Part shown: positions 22,329 to 28,207 of the stretch, piece after piece | How the letters are laid out: each line of letters opens with the position of its first letter | Numbering within the stretch: position 1 is the first letter of the stretch | From: a virus | IMG/VR virus record: IMGVR_UViG_3300005977_000013 | Coordinates: 1-28,207 of that record | Reading direction: 5' to 3' (one strand) | DNA length: 28,207 bases | The notes under the pieces: generated by a model | Told to the model about the DNA's origin: nothing | The model's database searches: none | What the model saw: the letters and a program-made list of their open reading frames with translations, nothing else | Made by a program: the position numbers and the translations under genes

Positions 22329-23519
22329 ATGGAATTCCAAAGAAACACTTCAGGAATTATAAAAAGTTTTAATTCTCTAGATATTTTTTCAATAAATCTT
22401 TTATATATGGGAATTTTAAGCGGTATAAGCTATCCTCTTTTTGTCTCAAGTCTTCTAAAATCTGTAAACTTGTTATTTGCAATTTCGATAGGTGCAATTT
22501 TTGAAATTCCGCTTTTAGTAATGTATTACATACTAACTAAGAAAATTCCATTAAACGGGGGCGATTATGCTTATATTCGTTCTTCATTTTCGCCAAAATT
22601 CTATACAATCTTTGGAATTTCACTCTGGCTAATTTACGTATTTTCAGCACCGGTATTAGCTGACTTAGTACTCCTAAATTTCAATATTCCAATAATTGAT
22701 AAGTTTTTAATTTCAGAAATGCTATTTGCTATTGCTTTACTTAGTATAGTCAGAAAATCAATTTATGGATATTTAGTAGACGGATTAGCAATTTTACAAA
22801 TAATTGTTTCTGTAATTCTACCAATTTCAAGTTTTCATTTTCAAGTCGAAAATTTCACATTATCAAATACTTTACTTTCAGCTTTGCTATTTGATTTATC
22901 TATGTTTTTATTTCTAAATGCAATTAGTTACATAGCAGGAGAAACGAAAAATGTGAATAAAAATATGAAAATTGGTTATTTCATAAGCTATTTAGTAGTT
23001 ACCATATTAGCGATATTAGATAGTTATTCAAATCTAAACATATTATTTATGTTAATGCCGATATGGTTCATGAGTTATATTTTTGTAACTACATTAATCC
23101 AAAGCCGATTAGTTCAAAATCTTGCATTTGATAAAATCTTACCTGAGAAATTTGCAAAAATATCGCCAAATGCCTTACTATTGATCTTTATCGGTGATAC
23201 TATTACAAATATTCTAGAAAATTTGTTAAACTTTTCAATTTCATTTGGATTTGACGGCTTATTATTTATTTTCTGGAATTTCATAATTGTTAGTTTTGCA
23301 TTTCTCAAATTAACCAATAGCAAATTGATATTTTCTACTGTATTAATTAGCTTAGCTTTACAAATTTTCCTATTTTTCTATCTAGGCATGCAAAATCAAG
23401 TATTTTATAACTTTGTGATTGAAGGAAACGCAATATATATAATACTAAGGATATTAATAATGCCAATTATAGGAGGAATTATTTACTTATTGAGGAGAAA
23501 AGTGATAAATGTTGAATAA
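22329..23519 (+). CDS. APC-superfamily membrane permease (396 aa)
   Basis: A polytopic membrane protein with about 11-12 hydrophobic helices across 396 residues and a short basic C-terminus (LLRRKVINVE). The segment SGISYPLFVS (31-40) in the first helix and PLNGGDYAYIRSSFSP (74-89) are typical of amino acid/amine permeases of the APC superfamily. It would sit in the host cell membrane. A transporter gene is very unusual for a rudivirus. It is leaderless-type, with a GGTCATA promoter, and its stop is 2 bp before the transglycosylase gene, so the two are co-expressed. Substrate cannot be inferred. Confidence 0.75.
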   Translation: MEFQRNTSGIIKSFNSLDIFSINLLYMGILSGISYPLFVSSLLKSVNLLFAISIGAIFEIPLLVMYYILTKKIPLNGGDYAYIRSSFSPKFYTIFGISLWLIYVFSAPVLADLVLLNFNIPIIDKFLISEMLFAIALLSIVRKSIYGYLVDGLAILQIIVSVILPISSFHFQVENFTLSNTLLSALLFDLSMFLFLNAISYIAGETKNVNKNMKIGYFISYLVVTILAILDSYSNLNILFMLMPIWFMSYIFVTTLIQSRLVQNLAFDKILPEKFAKISPNALLLIFIGDTITNILENLLNFSISFGFDGLLFIFWNFIIVSFAFLKLTNSKLIFSTVLISLALQIFLFFYLGMQNQVFYNFVIEGNAIYIILRILIMPIIGGIIYLLRRKVINVE

Positions 23520-23521
23520 AA

Positions 23522-24427
23522 ATGAAATTAATATTCGGATTAAGTTCAAGATCAACTTATCTATTAAAAACTAATTTTCCAGTTCTAATTAACCAATTGA
23601 AATTTAGAAAAAAAGAATGGAAAAATGAGACATGGGTAGATAGTGGGGGCTATCAAATTGCATTACACGGTTTAGAAATTTCTGTAAAAGATATCTTGAA
23701 GAAGTACAAAAAGATAGATGCATATGCGTTTTTTTCTCTTGATATTGCTAGTGTTTTTTCTCCTTTGGACAAACGAAATTTTGAATATTTCGAATATTTG
23801 TACACAAAAATGGAATGGTTAGAAAAAATTATACCAGTGATACACATTTATCCAATTCAAGATGTAGATGAGGCAATTGATTTTTATAAGCAATATACTT
23901 ATTATTTTTCAATTGGTGGACTTGTGGCATCTAGTAAAATGAAAGTTCTAATTTATACATTTCCATGGGTTTATTACTTAAGAAAAAAAGTTCCATATCT
24001 TCACGTTCTTGGAATGCCGGCACCGTATTTTCTCCAAACGTTCAATTTCGCTAATAGCATGGACACAGCGACTTATAGTAAAATAACTGGATTTAGAGAT
24101 ATATTTTGGTTTGATGGATCTAGAAGATATGTCGGAAATATGGAAACGAAAAGAAAAAGATATAAAATCACAAAAGAAGAAAAAGAACAATTGTTTAAAT
24201 TCCTAGATAAACATAATTTTCCTTTTGAATATGACTTGAAAAATAGAAAAATTATAGAACTTATAAATGCTTACATTTTATTCTATAATAATTGGAGAAT
24301 AAAGAATAAATATACAGAATATTCAGAAAAACTTAGAAAAATGGGTCTAGATAGTTTAGTAAACGAATTAATTAGAAATTATAAATTTGCAAGTCAAATA
24401 TTAAAACAAAAAAGAGAAAAATTATAG
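23522..24427 (+). CDS. TGT-superfamily transglycosylase, DpdA-like (301 aa)
   Basis: A 301-residue homologue of queuine/archaeosine tRNA-ribosyltransferases. It has DSGGYQ (40-45; DSGGFQ in the family), SLDIAS (72-77), IGGLVAS (131-137) and LGMPAPYFLQ followed by SMDTATY, whose Asp181 is in the place of the catalytic nucleophile. It has no cysteine at all, so the C-x-C-x2-C zinc site of tRNA enzymes is missing, as are the C-terminal and PUA domains of archaeal TGT (usually over 500 residues). The S-x-D-(S/T) pattern and size are closer to DpdA, which inserts 7-deazaguanines into DNA. A role in modifying viral DNA is inferred; host tRNA remains possible. Confidence 0.75.
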   Translation: MKLIFGLSSRSTYLLKTNFPVLINQLKFRKKEWKNETWVDSGGYQIALHGLEISVKDILKKYKKIDAYAFFSLDIASVFSPLDKRNFEYFEYLYTKMEWLEKIIPVIHIYPIQDVDEAIDFYKQYTYYFSIGGLVASSKMKVLIYTFPWVYYLRKKVPYLHVLGMPAPYFLQTFNFANSMDTATYSKITGFRDIFWFDGSRRYVGNMETKRKRYKITKEEKEQLFKFLDKHNFPFEYDLKNRKIIELINAYILFYNNWRIKNKYTEYSEKLRKMGLDSLVNELIRNYKFASQILKQKREKL

Positions 24428-24488
24428 ATAAAAAATACAATAGTTAATAATTTGTACCGATTTTCAACAATTTAAAATCTTAATTCAA

Positions 24489-24539
24489 ATAAGCTATCCA
24501 CTTTTTGTCTCCGAAATAATGAAAAATATAAACTTATAA
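24489..24539 (+). pseudogene. Remnant of a second APC permease gene
   Basis: In one frame this stretch reads ISYPLFVSEIMKNINL then stop, against ISYPLFVSSLLKSVNL in the intact permease (residues 33-48). At DNA level 22 of the first 23 bases (24489-24511) match the permease gene at 22424-22446, including ATAAGCTATCC and CTTTTTGTCTC; the rest has diverged mostly in ways that keep similar residues. No start codon or further coding homology flanks it. It lies between the transglycosylase and the DndC-like gene and now overlaps the latter's promoter region. Confidence 0.6.
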
Positions 24540-24577
24540 AAGAAAAATTAAAAAGTCAAAAATAAACCATACTTCAT

Positions 24578-25792
24578 ATGTCTCTTAGATTATCTGAAGA
24601 TCCTAAAGTTCATGAAACATTCAATGTATTCGATAGTCTGAAGGACAGGAAAAACTATGTCATAGCGTTTTCAGGCGGAAAAGATTCGACAACACTTTCT
24701 ATTCTTTTCTATGAATGGTTAATTTCCAGAAATCAAAAGGGAAAACGTGTATTTTTTGTCCATAATGACACCGAGTCGGAATATGATGTTCTAGAGGATT
24801 ACGCAATCAATTTCCTTCATGAGATCTGTGAAAAGATCAATGAATCGGGTAATGTATGTATAAATTACATTACAAAACCTAAAGGAAACTTTTACTGGAA
24901 ATCCATATTTTTGGGATATGTGGCGCCCACAACTAGTTTTCGTTGGTGTATTTATGATCTGAAAGTCTCACCAAATAAAAGAAGTTTAAAAAATTTAATT
25001 AAAAAATATGGTGACTTAGTATTATTCACTGGTCATAGGGAAAATGAATCGATAGCAAGAAAAGTAACAATGAAAAAGTATTCATGTGGATTAGATTCTA
25101 TGGACTGTGCAAGTGCTTTTTATCTCAATGTTTCAATGAAAAATGTAATTAAAGTAGCACCAATAAGAAAATGGGATCTTGAAGACGTTTGGAAATTTTT
25201 AAGATCAAAAAGAGGAGAATTCAACATAGATACATTATTTGATGTGATGTATAAGAACACCAATTCTAGATGGGGATGTTGGCATTGTACTTTAGTAAAA
25301 GTACAGAAGAGTGTATATAACTTAGACGAAAAATATTTTCCTCTAGAGGCTTTAAGAATACTTTATAGAATAATATCAGATCTCGAAAGATTCAGATTAC
25401 GAAAAGATTGGGGATACTCGAAATTAGGCGCCCTATCGCCAAAGGGAAGAGCAATACTCATGTATGGAACAAAAGTTATAGAAAATATAGGAATTAAATT
25501 GTATGGATTAGACTTCAAATTAGAAGGAACTCATAACTTAAGAGAAATCATGTTTGAGTTAGATGAGGACATAGCAGACAGGGAAGTCATGACCATAGCT
25601 AAGGAATTGAAGTCAAGGACTAGTCGTATCGTTCCAGTAGGAGTCCTCAGAGGACAAAGAATGACCAAAGCAGATGAAGAAGTGATAGTTAGCATGGCGG
25701 AAAACAATATTGCCCTCAATGTCTTGAGAATCCATTCTAATAGGGATCACTTCAGGGATCTTATCCACAATATTAGAAATGAAATGAGATAA
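24578..25792 (+). CDS. PAPS-reductase/DndC-like PP-loop enzyme (404 aa)
   Basis: The PP-loop SGGKDST (32-38) marks an ATP pyrophosphatase of the PAPS reductase family. Two further blocks point to the DndC branch, which works in DNA phosphorothioation: FRWCIYDLKVSPNKR (121-135) and SRWGCWHCTLVKVQKS (230-245). Cys124, Cys234 and Cys237 are candidate Fe-S ligands, with Cys170 or Cys177 as a possible fourth. VHNDTESEYDVLE (61-73) fits the second strand. The last 100 residues are an extra domain I cannot name. G+C at 25561-25680 is 54 of 120 bases, far above the neighbours, which hints at recent acquisition. No DndD, DndE or DndA partner is in the window. Confidence 0.75.
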   Translation: MSLRLSEDPKVHETFNVFDSLKDRKNYVIAFSGGKDSTTLSILFYEWLISRNQKGKRVFFVHNDTESEYDVLEDYAINFLHEICEKINESGNVCINYITKPKGNFYWKSIFLGYVAPTTSFRWCIYDLKVSPNKRSLKNLIKKYGDLVLFTGHRENESIARKVTMKKYSCGLDSMDCASAFYLNVSMKNVIKVAPIRKWDLEDVWKFLRSKRGEFNIDTLFDVMYKNTNSRWGCWHCTLVKVQKSVYNLDEKYFPLEALRILYRIISDLERFRLRKDWGYSKLGALSPKGRAILMYGTKVIENIGIKLYGLDFKLEGTHNLREIMFELDEDIADREVMTIAKELKSRTSRIVPVGVLRGQRMTKADEEVIVSMAENNIALNVLRIHSNRDHFRDLIHNIRNEMR

Positions 25793-25798
25793 AAAAGA

Positions 25799-26056
25799 TT
25801 AACTTGTTTTCTTATATTGTTCTATCAAACTGATCATTTTTTTAAGAAAAACCTCAAAATTATAACTTATATAGGGATATTTACTTGCACTTTGTAAATC
25901 CTTGTAAAAATTGTCCAATTCCTCTTGTTTTAGAACCTTTGCAAACGACAACAAATAATGATGAAAAAACTCATCAGCACCTGTAGTCGGATAAATATCT
26001 AAGAGTTCTTCTATTATTTCTTCTTTTAACTTCTTAAAGTCCATCTTTAAGTTCAT
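25799..26056 (-). CDS. Helical hypothetical protein (85 aa)
   Basis: Not recognised. An 85-residue helical protein (MNLKMDFKKLKEEIIEELLD...). I place the start at 26056, because GGTGAG (complement of 26064-26069) lies 7 nt upstream; the longer frame to 26074 would need a TTG. That Shine-Dalgarno contains the stop codon of the HTH gene, so the two are translationally coupled. This gene converges with the DndC-like gene, 6 bp apart. Confidence 0.65.
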   Translation of the reverse strand: MNLKMDFKKLKEEIIEELLDIYPTTGADEFFHHYLLSFAKVLKQEELDNFYKDLQSASKYPYISYNFEVFLKKMISLIEQYKKTS

Positions 26057-26064
26057 TTTTAGAC

Positions 26065-26307
26065 TCACCAACAATCATTTATCATATTTCTTACTTTTCT
26101 CTCCGAAATATTTAATATTTGGGCTATTTGGCTTACTGTGAAGCCTTGACTGATTAATTGATGAACTATGGTTATTTCATCCTCTTTATCTTGTATATAA
26201 TATCTTGAACCGTTTACGTTTATCGTTTTCATTTCTGTATCACTAACATCTATCTTGTCGCCGGCCCTTAATAAAGTTTTCTCTAAACTTTTACCTTTAT
26301 AGTCCAC
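26065..26307 (-). CDS. Helix-turn-helix DNA-binding protein (80 aa)
   Basis: An 80-residue protein whose C-terminal 35 residues (IVHQLISQGFTVSQIAQILN, then ISERKVRNMI) form a clear HTH of the resolvase/sigma-like type: 'x-G-(F/Y)-(S/T)-x-x-(E/Q)-I-A-x-x-L-x-(I/V)-S-x-x-x-V'. It is a probable viral transcription regulator. The start as called is GTG at 26307, close behind a CTTTTATAAG TATA box; an internal ATG at residue 26 (26232) has a GTGAT Shine-Dalgarno and would leave a 55-residue protein of just the HTH. Upstream of the 85-residue gene and coupled to it. Confidence 0.75.
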   Translation of the reverse strand: MDYKGKSLEKTLLRAGDKIDVSDTEMKTINVNGSRYYIQDKEDEITIVHQLISQGFTVSQIAQILNISERKVRNMINDCW

Positions 26308-26331
26308 ATGTCTTTTCTTATAAAAGAATAT

Positions 26332-26493
26332 TTAATCTTTATATTTCTTTTTTAACATTCTGACTAATTCTTCTTCTTCAATTCGTTTCATTTCCTGTCT
26401 TAATTCCAATAAGAAAAAGACAAATAAGAACTCATAAAAAAATCCGACAATAACTATAAGCCATATTGGATCTAATGGTGCATTTAAATTCAT
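26332..26493 (-). CDS. Single-pass membrane protein with charged tail (53 aa)
   Basis: Not recognised. A 53-codon frame with one membrane helix (about residues 9-29, PIWLIVIVGFFYEFLFVFFL) followed by a charged cytoplasmic-type tail (ELRQEMKRIEEEELVRMLKK). A GTGAG sequence precedes the ATG by 4 nt. It lies 15 bp downstream of the 174-residue gene on the same strand, so it is probably the second gene of that unit. Confidence 0.6.
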   Translation of the reverse strand: MNLNAPLDPIWLIVIVGFFYEFLFVFFLLELRQEMKRIEEEELVRMLKKKYKD

Positions 26494-26508
26494 AATCTCA
26501 CATCTCAT

Positions 26509-27033
26509 CTATACTTTTTCATTAATAATTTTCTCTATCTTATCGCTAAATTTCGTTTTTATCTCATCAGGACTCAATAATTGATAGACTTCATTACTGA
26601 GAAATTCAGATATTATATCTATATCTTTTCCTTCGAAATTTCCAATTATACATTCTTCAAAAAAAGATATATAATTTAAAACATTCTGCAAATATATTTC
26701 TGCAATTTTCTTTTTTTCATCTTCCGAAAAATCAAATTCAATAGTAATTTTTTTAAAGTCATAATTTAATTCATCTATTTTTTTATTTAATCTAACTATA
26801 ATTTTTGAATTTTTCATAAATGCATTAAATAATTTTTCGGCCTCATCTTTCTCAAAATATTGCAAATCCCATCCGTCTTTTTCTACAATTTCGGAAATTA
26901 TTTTAGTTATTGTTTCAATTAAAACAATTTTAAAATTTGTGTAACAACCCTCATATAAATCTTCAAGATCTAGATTTACAATAACATTTTGATTAAACTT
27001 TTCTTTATCAAATTCTTTAAAAACGATAGTCAT
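26509..27033 (-). CDS. Acidic hypothetical protein (174 aa)
   Basis: Not recognised. A 174-residue acidic protein rich in Glu, Asp, Lys, Ile and Phe, with long alternating helices (KIVLIETITKIISEIVEKDG; KKKIAEIYLQNVLNYISFFE; DEIKTKFSDKIEKIINEKV) and no membrane segment. A strand-rich middle (KIIVRLNKKI, KKITIEFDFSED) suggests an alpha/beta fold. It has a TATA-TGTCATA promoter just upstream and heads a unit that includes the 53-residue membrane gene. Its location at the accessory end fits a host-interaction role, but none can be named. Confidence 0.6.
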   Translation of the reverse strand: MTIVFKEFDKEKFNQNVIVNLDLEDLYEGCYTNFKIVLIETITKIISEIVEKDGWDLQYFEKDEAEKLFNAFMKNSKIIVRLNKKIDELNYDFKKITIEFDFSEDEKKKIAEIYLQNVLNYISFFEECIIGNFEGKDIDIISEFLSNEVYQLLSPDEIKTKFSDKIEKIINEKV

Positions 27034-27057
27034 AACATATCATTTTTCTTTTATTTT

Positions 27058-27075
27058 TATGACATATTTATGTTT
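27058..27075 (-). promoter_or_regulatory. Promoter of the 174-residue gene unit
   Basis: Minus strand AAACATAAATA followed by TGTCATA (complement of 27058-27064), 24 nt before the ATG at 27033. Confidence 0.55.
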
Positions 27076-27151
27076 CTCTCAATAAATGATAATCATGAAT
27101 TTTTATCTCAACTTTGAGAAAAATAGTTGATAAAAAAAATAACTTAAGTGA

Positions 27152-27442
27152 TTATTTACTTGTTTTCAAATATGCATTAATCACTTCTAAAAAATATGTA
27201 AAACCGCCTATTTCTTTTTCTGTTTCATATAGAAAATTGCTAGGATCATTGTCAAATATATATTTAATTTTATATTCGCCGTCATAAATTATATAAATGT
27301 CTACATTGCTAAAATTAAAGAAATCACTGTCTTCTTCAAAACCTGTACTTTTTAACTCTTCAGGCGTTAAAGTAGTTAAAAAAACTTCGCCTTCTTCTTT
27401 TGCCTTTTGCAAAATTTGATTTATCTTTTCATTCATGTTCAT
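27152..27442 (-). CDS. Acidic hypothetical protein (96 aa)
   Basis: Not recognised. A 96-residue, strongly acidic protein with helical ends and a beta-rich centre (FSNVDIYIIYDGEYKIKYIF). GGTGA lies 8 nt before the ATG at 27442 (complement of 27451-27455). Upstream is a 34-bp element duplicated in front of the next gene to the right. Its size, acidity and position resemble those of rudivirus anti-host proteins such as anti-CRISPRs, but it matches none that I remember. Confidence 0.6.
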   Translation of the reverse strand: MNMNEKINQILQKAKEEGEVFLTTLTPEELKSTGFEEDSDFFNFSNVDIYIIYDGEYKIKYIFDNDPSNFLYETEKEIGGFTYFLEVINAYLKTSK

Positions 27443-27472
27443 TTTTCTTTCACCAACATAACATATGTAACT

Positions 27473-27506
27473 CCCCCTTATTAAATCTTTCTCTATCTTT
27501 TTACCT
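27473..27506 (-). repeat. Promoter repeat copy 1
   Basis: A 34-bp block, identical at 33 positions to 27869-27902. On the minus strand it reads AGGTAAAAAGATAGAGAAAG, then ATTTAATAAGGGGG. It lies 30 nt before the 96-residue gene and contains a TATA-like TTTAATAA; the second copy lies at nearly the same distance from the next gene. Confidence 0.7.
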
Positions 27507-27645
27507 CTTTATCTTTCGACTCTTTTATCATCAAGTCCCTTACTTAGAAATCCTTCTTCATTTCGAAATAATAAAACGGAAATGAGAAAAATTATCGATA
27601 ATCTTGCCTAAAAATAGAATATAAAACAAAAAATAAAATAAATAG

Positions 27646-27843
27646 TTATTTAGAATTAACTGTTATATCTCTTATTTTTTCTATCTCTCCATTCCTTGAT
27701 TGGAGAACCGAAATTCCTGCAAAATTCTTATGGCTTTCAAATAAATAAAAAACGCCTTCATGTTTCTTTAGATACATTTCGGCCTGTTCTATTGTCTGAA
27801 ACTTCTTGACCTTTTCATCCTGTGAAACTATTATACACACCAT
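27646..27843 (-). CDS. Hypothetical protein (65 aa)
   Basis: Not recognised. A 65-residue protein (MVCIIVSQDEKVKKFQTIEQ...), with a strand, a helix (TIEQAEMYLKKHE), two more strands (GVFYLFESH; AGISVLQSRNG) and a final strand: a small alpha/beta fold. It has the second copy of the duplicated promoter block 25 nt upstream, so it is probably controlled with the 96-residue gene. It is the last supported gene at the right side of the window. Confidence 0.6.
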   Translation of the reverse strand: MVCIIVSQDEKVKKFQTIEQAEMYLKKHEGVFYLFESHKNFAGISVLQSRNGEIEKIRDITVNSK

Positions 27844-27868
27844 TTTTCCTCATATCTATCTTGTCTTC

Positions 27869-27902
27869 CCCCCTTAATAAATCTTTCTCTATCTTTTTAC
27901 CT
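27869..27902 (-). repeat. Promoter repeat copy 2
   Basis: The 34-bp partner of 27473-27506 (one difference), here with TTTATTAA as the TATA-like core followed by a run of G on the minus strand. It lies 25 nt before the 65-residue gene. Confidence 0.7.
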
Positions 27903-28207
27903 TTCTACCTTTTTATACCTTAACGTCATCTCTCTTTATAGAGAACGTGCAAATTTTGTTTCTCCAGTTTCTCTCATAGCTCCTAAGAGAAATTGTTTTG
28001 TAACGGTGAAAAATCCTAAAAGAATCTATTTTGACCTTCCTCATAACTATTAAATTAATAACTACTAACTATCTATCTACATAATATGTTAATATAATAA
28101 CTACATAACTACTAGTTAGCTAATTATTATATTATATATTTTGCTAAAGATAGTATTCATAGAAGTATAATAATAATAAGAAAGATAGTGCCCACTACTC
28201 ATAACAA
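27903..28207. other. Gene-poor right flank of the window
   Basis: About 305 bp with no convincing gene. It holds a small inverted repeat TCTCT-TTAT-AGAGA (27941-27954), several TAACTAC copies between 28045 and 28112 and an almost pure A/T run near 28125-28145. This could be the approach to a terminal repeat, but no inverted partner appears at the left edge, which cuts a gene. Confidence 0.4.

Noticed and set aside
24578-25792. Complete Dnd phosphorothioation operon
   Set aside because: Only a DndC-like gene is present; the neighbours on both sides are not DndA, DndB, DndD or DndE.
27400-27585. 61-codon plus-strand frame near the right end
   Set aside because: It covers the start and promoter of the 96-residue gene on the other strand and its product is Phe/Leu/Ser-rich low complexity.
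27913-28044. 43-codon minus-strand frame with a basic product at the right end
   Set aside because: It has no Shine-Dalgarno, overlaps the promoter repeat region's flank and has no recognisable pattern; kept only as a possibility.
1-28207. Inverted terminal repeats and genome ends
   Set aside because: The first and last few hundred bases show no complementarity by eye, and the left edge cuts a gene, so the window is not a complete genome.

Overview
The window is a 28.2 kb segment of a rudivirus genome (family Rudiviridae): rod-shaped viruses with linear dsDNA that infect hyperthermophilic Sulfolobales archaea. The evidence is a dense set of hallmark genes: the 134-residue major coat protein, the 98-residue pyramid-forming egress protein (P98 type), the HUH Rep protein with HYH and Tyr108, the SSB / ATPase / Cas4-like nuclease operon, the Hjc-type Holliday junction resolvase, a dCTP deaminase/dUTPase, and the three large minor structural proteins of the P488, P1070 and P564 types. 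The DNA is very A+T rich, genes are packed with short overlaps, and there are no tRNA or rRNA genes. The left edge cuts a gene, so the left end of the genome is missing. The right edge is gene-poor and may approach a terminus, but I see no inverted terminal repeat.

Layout. 1-3.4 kb: replication/recombination operon (minus strand), Rep, P98 and two ribbon-helix-helix (RHH) regulators. 3.4-5.1 kb: dCTP deaminase/dUTPase and five small minus-strand genes, two with membrane helices. 5.3-8.2 kb: major coat protein, a glycosyltransferase and small zinc-finger genes. 8.2-10.5 kb (minus): a structural gene cluster with the P488-type protein. 10.5-12.1 kb: GNAT acetyltransferase, small genes, Hjc. 12.4-20.1 kb: large virion or fibre proteins plus a methyltransferase. 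20.2-21.9 kb: two further glycosyltransferases. 22.3-25.8 kb: an unusual accessory cassette of a membrane permease, a transglycosylase resembling DNA 7-deazaguanine transferases (DpdA), and a PAPS-reductase/DndC-like PP-loop enzyme. 25.8-27.8 kb: small minus-strand genes, including an HTH protein and acidic orphans.

Regulation is legible. Many transcription units carry a TATA-like box followed directly by TGTCA(TA), which fits the GTC element described for SIRV promoters. Late structural genes carry related palindromes built on CATAAT-ATTATG about 50-65 bp upstream of the start, with a second site near -120 in two cases. Internal operon genes often have a GGTGA Shine-Dalgarno instead.

The points most worth following are the permease / transglycosylase / DndC-like cassette with a decayed second permease fragment inside it; the exact 48-residue repeat in the 1,058-residue virion protein; the 20-residue beta-helix repeat in the 440-residue protein; and the modular relationship among three fibre-like proteins.
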